A stretch of 64,000 nt of DNA from positions 434,001 to 498,000 of the forward strand of contig OZ244805.1 in assembly GCA_965220095.1 (NCBI GenBank), read 5' to 3'. The notes beneath the pieces were generated by a model. It searched no databases. It was not told the origin of the DNA and saw nothing but the letters and a program-made list of their open reading frames with translations. The DNA comes from Bin87 sp965220095. GTDB lineage: Bacteria; Chloroflexota; Dehalococcoidia; Lucifugimonadales; UBA3495. Numbering within the stretch: position 1 is the stretch's first letter; the number at the start of each line of letters is the position of its first letter. This document shows positions 23,802 through 32,370 of the stretch, piece after piece. The translations under genes were made by a program, and so were the position numbers.

Positions 23802-24968
23802 ATGACCATTGCCACCCGCATGAGCCGCCTGGGAACCGAAAGCGCCTTCGAGGTGCTGGCCAAGGCCCGCGCCCTGGAAGCCCAGGGCCGTGAGATTATC
23901 CACCTGGAAATCGGCGAACCCGACTTCGAGACGCCGCAGCACATCGTTGACGCCGGCGTGAAGGCCCTCCAGGACGGCTACACCCACTACGGCCCCACGC
24001 CCGGCCTGCCCGAGCTGCGTCAGGCCGTCGCCCGCAACAGCCGTGAGGTGCGCGGCATCGACACCGACTGGGAGCAGGTGGTCGTTACCCCCGGCGCCAA
24101 ACCCATCATGTTCTACGTGCTGCTGGCCATCGCCGAAGCCGGCGCCGAGGTCATCTATCCCAACCCTGGCTTCCCCATTTACGAGTCGATGATCGAGTTC
24201 AGCGGAGCCAGGGCCGTCCCCATGCAGCTGCTGGAAGACCGGGCTTACCATCCTGACCTGACGCAATTGCCGGCAATGGTCAATGAACGCACCCGCCTGC
24301 TCATCATCAACTCGCCGGAGAACCCCTGCGGCTCGGCGTTCACGCTCGAAGAGCTGGAAACCATCGCCAACGTGGTGCGAAGCCATCCCGATATGTACGT
24401 GATGTCCGACGAAATCTACAAGGACATCCTGTACTCCGGCGAGCACCACAGCATCGCCGCGCTGCCGGGGATGGCCGAGCGCACCATCATCCTGGATGGC
24501 TTCTCCAAGAGCTACGCCATGACCGGCTGGCGGCTGGGCTACGGCATCATGCCGGAAGAGCTGGTGCCGCACATCTCCCGCCTGGCCACCAACAGCGTGT
24601 CCTGCGCCGCCTCGTTCAGCCAGATTGCCGGCGTGGCCGCCCTCGACGGCCCCCAGGACGCAGTGCAGGAGATGGCCGCCGAGTTTGGCCGTCGTCGGCG
24701 TCTCATCGCCGACGGTCTGGCGTCCATCCCCGGCATCAACTGCCCCGAGCCGGAGGGGGCCTTCTACGCCTTCCCAAGCATTAGGGACACCGGCCTCACC
24801 AGCGACGAATTCGAGGAACGGGCCATGCAGGAAGCCGGCGTGGCCCTGTTGTCGGGCGCCGCCTTCGGCGAGTTTGGCGAGGGCTACGTCCGCCTCTCCT
24901 ACGCCAACAGCCAGGAAAACATCAGCAAAGCCCTGGAAAACCTGGACAAGATGGTGCGGGCGTTGTAG
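23802..24968 (+). CDS. Class I/II PLP aminotransferase (aspartate/aromatic type)
   Basis: 388 residues, fold type I. EIGEPDFETPQHIVDAG near 36, YGPTPGLPELRQAVA near 63, INSPENPCGSAF near 169 (the NPTG-like motif with C replacing T), MSDEIYKDI near 201 and the Schiff-base lysine K236 in LDGFSKSYAMTGWRLGY are diagnostic. It belongs to the aspartate aminotransferase I-gamma-like group, so aspartate, aromatic amino acids or prephenate are possible substrates. It lies alone between a repeat array and the gat genes. Confidence 0.9.
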   Translation: MTIATRMSRLGTESAFEVLAKARALEAQGREIIHLEIGEPDFETPQHIVDAGVKALQDGYTHYGPTPGLPELRQAVARNSREVRGIDTDWEQVVVTPGAKPIMFYVLLAIAEAGAEVIYPNPGFPIYESMIEFSGARAVPMQLLEDRAYHPDLTQLPAMVNERTRLLIINSPENPCGSAFTLEELETIANVVRSHPDMYVMSDEIYKDILYSGEHHSIAALPGMAERTIILDGFSKSYAMTGWRLGYGIMPEELVPHISRLATNSVSCAASFSQIAGVAALDGPQDAVQEMAAEFGRRRRLIADGLASIPGINCPEPEGAFYAFPSIRDTGLTSDEFEERAMQEAGVALLSGAAFGEFGEGYVRLSYANSQENISKALENLDKMVRAL

Positions 24969-25338
24969 TCCCCCTCCCTTGAGTAGTCCCCTCTCCCATC
25001 AAGGGAGAGGGTTAGGGTGAAATCCCCGGTCTCAGCGGTTTTCCCGACACTCGCCCGTTCGTGCTGAGCCCGTCGAAGGATGCCCCCTCACCCCAACCCT
25101 TGTATGTATAGTGGAAGGGCGGCAGACCGAACAACCCTGGGTTGGTAGAAACCGCGGGAGAGCGGGGTCGCCGCGCCGCAGCCCTGGAGAGTCCGAACAG
25201 TGCCTGCACCCGCAAGCTCTTCACCATTCTCAACAGCATGGCCAAATCCGGTCAACCCTGGAATCCACCCACCATCACACCTTGCCATCGAACACAATTG
25301 CTCTTCCGTCGAGGGAGAGGGGGTTGCCAGCGGGGGAT
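24969..25338. other. Intergenic stretch with palindrome and a possible transposase remnant
   Basis: A CCCTCTCCC/GGGAGAGGG hairpin (stems 24989-24997 and 25003-25011) follows the aminotransferase stop. Further on, plus-strand codons around 25206-25268 read CTRKLFTILNSMAKSGQPWN, which resembles the C-terminal end of IS110-family transposases (RKLLTILNxMxRxxxPW). The rest is not recognisable. I treat it as a possible scar only. Confidence 0.35.
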
Positions 25339-26877
25339 TTAGATCGGCGGTCTTTCCCGGTGCCAATCCGTCGTCTGCTGGTAGGCGTGGGCGGTGCGGA
25401 GCAGGGTGGGTTCGGAGAGGCGGGGGCCGATTAGCTGCAGGCCGACGGGCAAGCGATTGCCAGACGGGGCGGGGTTGGCGACACCGGCGGTAGGTTTGGG
25501 ATCGGCGGGCGTGGCGAAGCCGCAGGGGATGGACATGGCGGGCAGGCCGGCGATGTTGACGGGAAGGGTGTAGATATCGACGAGGTACATACGCACGGGG
25601 TCGTCGGTGCGGTCGCCGAGGGGGAAGGCTACTATGGGGGAGACGGGGGTGACCAGGGCGTCGACTTGGGCGAAAACGCGGTCGAAGTCCTGCCGGATCA
25701 GGGTACGGACCTGCTGGGCCTTGTGGTAGTAGGCGTCGTAGTAGCCGGAGGAGAGTGCGAAGGCTCCCAGCATGATGCGGCGTTTGACCTCGGGGCCGAA
25801 GCCGTGCTGCCGGGTGCGCTCCATCGCCTGCCACATATCGCCGTCGCCGCGGTGGGAGTAGCCGTACTTGACGCCATCGTAACGGGCTAGGTTGGCGGAG
25901 CATTCGGAAGGGGCGATGATGTAGTAGCAGGCCATGGCGTACTGGGTGCTGGGCAGGGAAACCGGGCGGATTTCGGCGCCGAGGGTGGCCAGGTGGTCGA
26001 TGGCGGCGGTTACGGCGGCGCGGACGCCGGCGTCCATGCCATCACCAAAGTATTCATCAGGCACACCCAAGCGCAAGCCGGACACATCGTCGGTGAGGGC
26101 GGTGGTGTAGTCGGGTACGGGATCGGGGAGGGAGGTGGCGTCGCGGGGGTCGTGGCCGGCGATGGCCTGCAGGATGAGGGCGCTGTCGGCGGCGCTGCGG
26201 GAGAGCGGGCCGATTTGGTCCAACGATGACGCGTAGGCGACGAGTCCGTATCGGCTGACTCGCCCGTAGGTGGGTTTGAGTCCGGTGATGCCGCAGAAGG
26301 ACGCCGGTTGGCGGATGCTGCCGCCGGTGTCGGTGCCCAGGGCGAAGGGCGCCGCGCCGGCCGATACTGCCGCTGCTGACCCACCGCTGCTGCCGCCGGG
26401 GACGCGGTCGGTGTCCCAGGGGTTGCGGGTGGGGAAGAAGGCCGAATTTTCGGTGGACGACCCCATGCCGAACTCGTCCATGTTGCCCTTGCCGAGGAGC
26501 ACGGCGCCCTGGTCGCGCAGGCGGGCGACGGCGGTGGCGTCGTAAACGGGGACGTAGTCGGCCAGCATTTGGGAGGCGCAGGTGGTGCGTATCCCCTTGG
26601 TGCAGAGGAGGTCTTTGATCTGCATTGGTATGCCGGTGAGGGGGGCGGCCAATCTCTCGGAGTGAGAACGGGCGGCGATGCGTCGGTCGGCGTCGGCGGC
26701 CTGCCGGCGGGCGATGTCGGCGGTTACGGTGATGTAGGCCGACAGGCGGTCGTCGACGGCGGCGGTGCGGGCGAGGTAGGCTTCGGTGAGCTCGACGCTG
26801 CTGATTTCGCGCTGGGCGAGCCGTTGGGAGGCATCGGCTACGGAGAGCTGCCAGAGCTCAGTGGCGGGATTTTGCAT
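25339..26877 (-). CDS. gatA: Asp-tRNA(Asn)/Glu-tRNA(Gln) amidotransferase subunit A
   Basis: 512 residues, amidase-signature enzyme. The Ser-cisSer-Lys triad is visible: K88 in GIPMQIKDLL, S163 in PGGSSGGSAA and S187 in TDTGGSIRQPA. NMDEFGMGSSTENSAF and YGRVSRYGLVAYASSLDQIGP are typical of GatA rather than other amidases. It generates ammonia from glutamine for GatB to convert mischarged Glu-tRNA(Gln) or Asp-tRNA(Asn). It follows gatC with an 8-base gap; gatB is not in the window. Confidence 0.95.
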   Translation of the reverse strand: MQNPATELWQLSVADASQRLAQREISSVELTEAYLARTAAVDDRLSAYITVTADIARRQAADADRRIAARSHSERLAAPLTGIPMQIKDLLCTKGIRTTCASQMLADYVPVYDATAVARLRDQGAVLLGKGNMDEFGMGSSTENSAFFPTRNPWDTDRVPGGSSGGSAAAVSAGAAPFALGTDTGGSIRQPASFCGITGLKPTYGRVSRYGLVAYASSLDQIGPLSRSAADSALILQAIAGHDPRDATSLPDPVPDYTTALTDDVSGLRLGVPDEYFGDGMDAGVRAAVTAAIDHLATLGAEIRPVSLPSTQYAMACYYIIAPSECSANLARYDGVKYGYSHRGDGDMWQAMERTRQHGFGPEVKRRIMLGAFALSSGYYDAYYHKAQQVRTLIRQDFDRVFAQVDALVTPVSPIVAFPLGDRTDDPVRMYLVDIYTLPVNIAGLPAMSIPCGFATPADPKPTAGVANPAPSGNRLPVGLQLIGPRLSEPTLLRTAHAYQQTTDWHRERPPI

Positions 26878-26885
26878 CGGTTGGG

Positions 26886-27176
26886 TTACTCGTTCAGCAC
26901 GGCGCGCACCTGGAAGAAGTCGCCCCGGCGTCTTGGAGCGTTGCGGAGGGTGTCCTCGGCGGGGAGGCAGTCGTCGGTGTCGTCGTCGCGCATCACGTTG
27001 TCCAGGTCGGCGACGTGGGCGGTGGCCGGTACATCGGTGGTGTCCAGGGATTGCAGGGCGTCGAACTGTTCCAGTATCTGGGACAGCTGGGCGGTGAAGG
27101 CCTCGATTTCGGCCTCAGAAAGGGAGATGCGGGCCAGGGCGGCGATGTGTTCTACCTGGGTGCGGTCGATGGGCAT
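26886..27176 (-). CDS. gatC: Asp-tRNA(Asn)/Glu-tRNA(Gln) amidotransferase subunit C
   Basis: 96 residues. RTQVEHIAALARISLSEAE is the characteristic N-terminal helix, followed by QLSQILEQFDALQSLDT and the extended VADLDNVMRDDD and LRNAPRRRGDFFQVRAVL end that wraps around GatA and GatB. GatC stabilises the GatCAB complex. First gene of a gatCA transcript. Confidence 0.94.
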   Translation of the reverse strand: MPIDRTQVEHIAALARISLSEAEIEAFTAQLSQILEQFDALQSLDTTDVPATAHVADLDNVMRDDDTDDCLPAEDTLRNAPRRRGDFFQVRAVLNE

Positions 27177-27419
27177 GGTGGTTGGTGTGCCTTATCGGTG
27201 TGCTTTATTGGTATGAAGGTGTTTATGCTGCGGGCGTGGCGCCCTCACCCTAGCGCGCTCGCGTCGAGAGGGAGGCGGGAGGCGGGATGGGCTTGGGGTG
27301 AGGGGTTCGAGTTTTCCTGTTTGTAGCCAACGGTTTTTGTATTCAACGGTTTTTATTGTAGCCAACGATTGTCGGCGCGACAACGACGGGATGTTGCCCA
27401 CGCGCACCCACTTAACAGG
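27177..27419. other. Leader region of gatCA and spacer
   Basis: No gene seen. It contains a degenerate member of the short palindrome family (CCCTCACCCTAGCG... to GGGCTTGGGGTGAGGG, about 27241-27304) whose ends are inverted copies, and two copies of CAACGGTTTTTGTATT-like sequence near 27327-27360. Confidence 0.45.
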
Positions 27420-28218
27420 TCATGGCGAGAAGCATAGCGATGTGGCAATCTCGATGAGGTTGAACGTGCGTCGACGAACCGCCTTTGCTACGGCGACGGG
27501 ATTGCCGCGCTACGCTCGCAATGACAGAGTGGGTACGCGGTACGCATGAGGGGTGGGTTGGTCACGCGTACCCACTTTAAACTGTCATTGCGAGGAGCAT
27601 AGCGACGTGGCAATCTCGATGAGGTTGAACGTGCGTCGACGCACCGCCTTTGCTACGGCGACGGGATTGCCGCGCTGCGCTCGCAATGACAGATTGGGTA
27701 CGCGAGTACGCATGAGGGGTGGGTTGGTCACGCGTACCCACTTGAAACTGTCATTGCGAGGAGCATAGCGACGTGGCAATCTCGATGAGGTTGAACGTGC
27801 GTCGACGCACCGCCTTTGCTACGGCGACGGGATTGCCGCGCTGCGCTCGCAATGACAGATTGGGTACGCGAGTACGCATGAGGGGTGGGTTGGTCACGCG
27901 TACCCACTTGAAACTGTCATTGCGAGGAGCAGAGCGATGTGGCAATCTCGATGAGGTTGAACGTGCGTCGGCGAACCGCCGTTGCTACGGCGACGGGATT
28001 GCCGCGCTGCGCTCGCAATGACAGATTGGGTACGCGAGTACGCATGAGGGGTGGGTTGGTCACGCGTACCCACTTGAAACTGTCATTGCGAGGAGCATGG
28101 CGACGTGGCAATCTCGATGAGGTTGAACGTGCGTCGGCGAACCGCCGTTGCTACGGCGACGGGATTGCCACGCTGCGCTCGCAATGACAGAGTGGGTACG
28201 CGGGTACGCATGAGGGTG
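27420..28218 (+). repeat. Repeat array 3: five near-identical units of the palindromic element
   Basis: Cores begin at 27420, 27585, 27751, 27917 and 28083, a period of 165-166 bases. Units 2 and 3 appear identical across the full 166 bases, and the remaining copies differ at a handful of positions, so this array is the youngest in the window. Each unit has the inverted arms TCATTGCGAGGAGCATAGCG and CGCTGCGCTCGCAATGA, plus the linker palindrome GGGTACGCGAGTACGCATGA / TCACGCGTACCCAC. Confidence 0.92.
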
Positions 28219-28438
28219 CCGGGGGGCCGCGTGTATGCACTTAAGTCGAAGGGCCGCCGACTCATTGCTGCGGAGGCTTGCCGATACGGGAAAAACCGGA
28301 TGGCAGCCGTCAAACAAAACTCTCCGCACCTATCTCGCGCAGTAGCAGCCAAATACCATAGTCGTGTATGATTGCCGCGTCAGTCCCACTGGCCCAACAA
28401 CCCACCCCCCGAATCACTCTCAAACAGCGGCGGTGTTG

Positions 28439-29575
28439 ATGATGACCATGACGAAACGGCGAGTTACCAAACCGGTGTACGTGGGCGGCGTGAAGGTGGG
28501 CGGTGACGCCGATGTTACCGTCCAGTCGATGACCAAAACCGACACCCGCGACGTGAAGGCCACGGTGCGACAGATCCACGAGCTGGAAGAGGCGGGTTGC
28601 GAGATTATCCGCTCGGCGGTGCCCGATATGGAGGCCGCCCAGGCGATGGCGGAGATCAAAAAGCAGATTCACATTCCGCTCATCGCCGACATCCATTTCC
28701 ACTACCAGCTGGCGTTGGAATGTGCTGCCGGCGGTGTGGACTGTCTGCGACTCAACCCCGGCAACCTGCGCAACGAAGACCAGGTGCGCGAGGTGGTGCA
28801 GTCGGCCAAGCAGCGCAACATCCCCATCCGCATCGGCGTCAATTTCGGCAGCCTGCCTCCGGTGGGCGGGATCGGACGCACTCGCGGCTTCTCCCGTCAC
28901 ATGGACTTGGTGAATCGTCTGCCCAAGGCCGGCGAAGCGCAAACCGGCGACTACAGCGTAGTCGACCACATGGTGGCGACCGCCCTGTGGGAAATCAGCC
29001 TGTTGGAGCAACAGGATTTCGACCAGATCAAGATTTCCATGAAGGCGTTCGACGTGCCAACCACCGTTGAAGCTTACCGCCGCCTGGGTGAGATGGTGCC
29101 CTACCCGCTGCACCTCGGCATCACCGAGGCCGGCACCGTGCAGTCCGGCTCCATCCGCACGGCCGTTGGCCTGGGCGTGCTGCTGTACGAGGGCATCGGC
29201 GACACCATTCGCGTGTCCCTGAGCGGCGACAGCGTGGAGGAGGTTACCGCCGGCTACGAGATTCTGAAGTCCCTGAACCTGCGGGACAAGGGCACGACGC
29301 TGGTCGCCTGCCCCAGCTGCGGCCGCGCCGACGTGGACGTGGTGAAGCTGGCCAACGACGTGGACGCGCTCCTCAAGCGCAGCGACAAGAAAATCAAGGT
29401 GGCCGTGATGGGCTGCGAGGTCAACGGCCCCGGCGAGGCCAAAGACGCCGACGTAGGGATCGCCGCCGGCGCCGGTCGGGCCATCATTTTCCGCAAGGGC
29501 GAAAAGGTACGCGTGGTTCCGGAAGCCGAGATGCTGACCGCCCTGATGGAGGAGATTGAGAATACGCCGGTATAA
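28439..29575 (+). CDS. ispG: 4-hydroxy-3-methylbut-2-en-1-yl diphosphate synthase
   Basis: 378 residues. Non-mevalonate isoprenoid enzyme converting MEcPP to HMBPP with a [4Fe-4S] cluster. The TIM-barrel half has VTVQSMTKTDTRD near residue 27, LIADIHFHYQ near 81 and RLNPGNL; the cluster half has C291 and C294 in VACPSCGR and C326 in VMGCEVNGPGEA, with the Glu ligand at 333. It is the short, bacterial-type form without the extra domain. Several ATGs cluster at 28439, 28442 and 28448; the first is chosen. The upstream frame to 28364 has no ribosome-binding site. Confidence 0.95.
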   Translation: MMTMTKRRVTKPVYVGGVKVGGDADVTVQSMTKTDTRDVKATVRQIHELEEAGCEIIRSAVPDMEAAQAMAEIKKQIHIPLIADIHFHYQLALECAAGGVDCLRLNPGNLRNEDQVREVVQSAKQRNIPIRIGVNFGSLPPVGGIGRTRGFSRHMDLVNRLPKAGEAQTGDYSVVDHMVATALWEISLLEQQDFDQIKISMKAFDVPTTVEAYRRLGEMVPYPLHLGITEAGTVQSGSIRTAVGLGVLLYEGIGDTIRVSLSGDSVEEVTAGYEILKSLNLRDKGTTLVACPSCGRADVDVVKLANDVDALLKRSDKKIKVAVMGCEVNGPGEAKDADVGIAAGAGRAIIFRKGEKVRVVPEAEMLTALMEEIENTPV

Positions 29576-29614
29576 CCCTTCATCCGGCGTTTGGGGCTGC
29601 TGCCCTCACCCCAA

Positions 29615-29637
29615 CCCCTCTCCCAGGGGGAGAGGGG
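29615..29637 (+). terminator. Rho-independent-like terminator after ispG
   Basis: CCCCTCTCCC and GGGAGAGGGG form a 10-bp stem with a 3-base loop, followed by CTTTCTCTTT. It begins 40 bases after the ispG stop and belongs to the short palindrome family. Confidence 0.65.
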
Positions 29638-29718
29638 CTTTCTCTTTGGGCTGCGGGCGTTTTCCACTTGCCCTCCGGTGGTGGGTTGGGGCCGGGGGAG
29701 TGGGTTAGGGCGGGGGCG

Positions 29719-29751
29719 GGATTGCCACGTCGCTTCGCTCTTCGCAATGAC
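29719..29751 (+). repeat. Half copy of the palindromic array element
   Basis: GGATTGCCACGTCGC and TTCGCAATGACA match the right arm of the array repeat, but no left arm is present within 150 bases. This is a solitary arm left by deletion or partial insertion. Confidence 0.55.
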
Positions 29752-29858
29752 AGGGTAGGCAGAGGTCTCCACGGGGAGAGGAGCTTGGGGATGTTATCCT
29801 TATCGGCGACTACGTGCCCGTAAGTCCTGGTCGTTCAGGTGCATCACAGAGGAAACCC

Positions 29859-31088
29859 ATGTCCACCACTGCCACGATCCAACCCTACGATGTAAGAGCC
29901 CTGGAAGATGCCGGCATCCCGACGCTGCCTGCGGAACGCGAGGCGCTGCGCCGTCATTTGCTGGACGCCATCGCGCGCGCCCGGCCCATCCTGGAAGCCG
30001 ACGCTGAGGCCAGCGACGCCAGCGGGACCCTGGCCTGGCCATCGGTGGTGGCGCTGTATCAGGAAGGTTTGCTGTCGCTCAAGGCGCCGCTGGAACTGGG
30101 GGGCCCGGAGGTCGACCCGTTGCTCTACCTCGAGCTCATCGACGAGATTAGCTACATCAACCCTTCGGCCGGTTGGTGTACCTTCATCAACAGCACCAGC
30201 ACCGCGTGGAAGGGCGCGTTTCTGCCGGACACCGCCATCGACCAGATTTTCGCCGACGGACGAATGCCCATCACCTCCGGCTCGATCATCCCCCGGGGTT
30301 TGGCCACTCCCGTCGATGGCGGTTGGCGTGTCAGCGGACGGTGGCCCTTCGCCAGCGGTTCGGGTCATTCATCCTGGATGTCGGCCGGCTTTCGCATAGT
30401 GCGAGACGGCGCGCCCGGCCCGGAGCACATGGTGATGGCAGTGCGTATCGATGACGTGCAGTTTATCGACAACTGGCAGGTGATGGGACTGAAAGGCACC
30501 GGCAGTCGGGATTTCGTGCTGAACGACCACTTTTTGCCGGAGGACTTCGCCTTCAACCTGCTCAGCACCGACCCACGGCGTGGTGGGGCGCTGTTCTGGC
30601 TGGGCCGGCCCGGCTTCGTGACGACCGACCACGCCGCCTTCGCCCTTGGGGTAGCCCGCCGCGCGCTGGACGAAATTGCGCTGCAGGCCGGTTCTTACCA
30701 ACGCGGCTACCTGACCGACCCCATCGCCCATCGCGGCGCGTTGCAACACGACCTCGGCAAATGCGACCAGCAACTGCGGGCGGCGCGCGCGCTGTGTCGC
30801 GAATCTCTCGAAGACGCCTGGGAGTTCTGCCGGCGTCAGGAGCGCCCCGACCTGGAACGCCAACTGCGGCTGCGAGGGGCCTGCGCCTACGCTACCGACG
30901 TTGCCTGCCAGGTGGCGACGACGGCGTTTCGCTACGGCGGAGGCAACGCTATCTACAACGACCGGGTGTTGCAACGGTGTATGAGGGACGTGAACGCCGC
31001 CGCCCAGCACTTCATGGTCAACACCAGCGCCTACGACAATATCGGCCAGTTCCGGCTGGGGCTGCCCAACGTAAACCCGATGGGGTAG
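29859..31088 (+). CDS. Acyl-CoA-dehydrogenase-fold flavin monooxygenase (HpaB/DszC-like)
   Basis: 409 residues from the ATG at 29859 (AGAGGAAA site). The helical N-terminal domain, a central strand domain with SGRWPFASGSGHSSWM near residue 155 and VMGLKGTGSRDFVLND near 210, and a C-terminal four-helix bundle ending YRYGGGNAIYND-like FRYGGGNAIYNDRVLQR place it with flavin-dependent hydroxylases related to acyl-CoA dehydrogenases (p-hydroxyphenylacetate or dibenzothiophene type). The catalytic Glu of true dehydrogenases is not seen at its usual place. It would need reduced flavin from a separate reductase, not found here. Confidence 0.8.
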   Translation: MSTTATIQPYDVRALEDAGIPTLPAEREALRRHLLDAIARARPILEADAEASDASGTLAWPSVVALYQEGLLSLKAPLELGGPEVDPLLYLELIDEISYINPSAGWCTFINSTSTAWKGAFLPDTAIDQIFADGRMPITSGSIIPRGLATPVDGGWRVSGRWPFASGSGHSSWMSAGFRIVRDGAPGPEHMVMAVRIDDVQFIDNWQVMGLKGTGSRDFVLNDHFLPEDFAFNLLSTDPRRGGALFWLGRPGFVTTDHAAFALGVARRALDEIALQAGSYQRGYLTDPIAHRGALQHDLGKCDQQLRAARALCRESLEDAWEFCRRQERPDLERQLRLRGACAYATDVACQVATTAFRYGGGNAIYNDRVLQRCMRDVNAAAQHFMVNTSAYDNIGQFRLGLPNVNPMG

Positions 31089-31102
31089 AGGGAATTGCGA
31101 CC

Positions 31103-31437
31103 ATGCTAAACATTTTCTGCAAACGTGCTGACATTGATTCAGAAGCCGACGTTGAAGCCTTGGTAGTCGATAGGCTGCTGTCAAAATTAAATTACCCAGA
31201 CAATCGCATCCGGCGCAAGGATTCGGTGGAGAGAATTACAATTCCTCGCGGCCATAGCAGCGAGCAATATAGACCCGACTACGTGCTCCTAGACAGACAC
31301 GGCAACCCATCCGTCGTCATTGATGCGAAATCACCCAACGAAAACCCGGAGGCTTGGCATTATCAGGTCAGCGGATACGCGTTGATACTGAATCAGCGAA
31401 ACGACGACAATCCTGTCCAGTACGTCGTTACCACTAA
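31103..31437 (+). pseudogene. N-terminal nuclease domain of a single-chain restriction-modification enzyme, cut by an IS
   Basis: The frame begins MLNIFCKRADID and includes QYRPDYVLLDRHGNPSVVIDAKSPNEN, a clear PD-(D/E)XK nuclease core of the HsdR_N type (D and D-x-K), followed by YQVSGYALILNQ. It reads into the IS and stops at 31450 with three foreign codons. Removing the IS and one TAA repeat restores VTT-NGLNLFLWHW and fuses it in frame with the methyltransferase portion at 32371. The intact enzyme would be about 917 residues. Confidence 0.82.
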
Positions 31438-32370
31438 GAGCCTATCCTAATAACCCGGCGGCTCTGAGGGCGATGAGGGCGCAGGCGAAATGCAGGAAGG
31501 CAATGTAGTTGGCGGGAGACTTGTCCCAACGGACCAATATCCGCCGGAAGCGGTTCAGCCAACTGTGCGTCCGTTCCACCACCCAGCGTCGGGCTTTGAA
31601 GCCGGCCGCTTTCTTGATGGCCTGGGCCTCTTCGCCCCGGCTGCGGATGTGCGCCGTGAAGCCGAACTCGTCCAGGGTGCGGCGCACCTCATTGAAGTCG
31701 TAGCCCTTATCCAGGCACATACCCTGGGCGGTCTCCGGACTGGGTACGGGTCGCGGCACCGGCAGGCTGTCCACCGTGGCCCGCACCAGCTTCATGTCGT
31801 GGCGGTTGGCTCCGTCCACCGCCAGCCCCACCGGAATGCCTTGGGCTTCGGTCAACAGGCTGCGCTTGACCCCGCTCTTACCCCGGTCGGTGGGATTGGG
31901 CCCGGTTTTTTCCCCCGCCCAGGGGCGCTTTGGTCAGCGCCCCGTCCATGCTCAGCCAGCTCCAGTCCAAGCCCTGCAATTCGTCGTAGCGTTCCAGCCC
32001 CGTCCGCCATAGCTCCCGGAATACCCCGGCGGCCACCCATTCCTGGAAGCGCAAATGAGCGGTGGAGCCGGAGCAAATGCCCGTGGCGTCCAGAGCTTTC
32101 CACTGGCAGCCGGTACGCAGCACGTAGAATATGCCGTTGGCGCAAGTCCGGTCGGGCACTCGGGGCCGGCCGCCGCCCAGAGGATGGGTATTCACCCGCT
32201 GGGGAATCAGCGGGGCCAGCACCGCCCACAGCTCGTCGGATACCTGAAAGGAGCCGGTGGTGGGGTTGGTCGGTGTGGCCGGGCCAGCGCGCTTGGGTCG
32301 CGGTGGCTTGGGTTCTTTCGCTTTAGTCATTCCCCCAGTTTAGCCCAGGTTTGGTTTTTAGGATAGGCTC
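31438..32370 (-). mobile_element. IS5-family (IS427-like) insertion sequence, 933 bp
   Basis: Bounded by inverted repeats GAGCCTATCCTAA (31438-31450) and its complement (32358-32370), 13 bp perfect and extendable to 17 of 18. The target duplication is TAA at 31435-31437 and 32371-32373. It carries one transposase on the minus strand in two overlapping frames. The exact ends and duplication show a recent insertion into the restriction-modification gene. Confidence 0.93.
31442..32330 (-). CDS. IS5-family transposase, two frames joined by programmed frameshift
   Basis: The first frame (32330-31878) has the N-terminal DUF4096-type domain: QVSDELWAVLAPLIP, RPRVPDRTCANGIFYVLRTG and the first catalytic Asp in SWLSMDGALTKAPLGGGK. 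The second (ending 31442) has LAVDGANRHDMKL, MCLDKGYDFNEVR (second Asp) and RWVVERTHSWLNRFRR with the catalytic Glu. They meet at GGAAAAAAC (T run at 31906-31911), a classic slippery run; a shift there gives GKTGPNPTDRGKSG. A fused protein of about 296 residues is normal for this group, so I consider it active-looking rather than broken. Confidence 0.85.

Noticed and set aside
24969..25338. Small genes in the gap before gatA
   Set aside because: Frames are short, overlap each other, and lack ribosome-binding sites; only a weak transposase-like tail is noted.
27420..28218. CRISPR-like periodic repeats
   Set aside because: Units of 165-166 bp with no short direct repeat and unique spacer pattern, palindromic cores, and no cas genes nearby.
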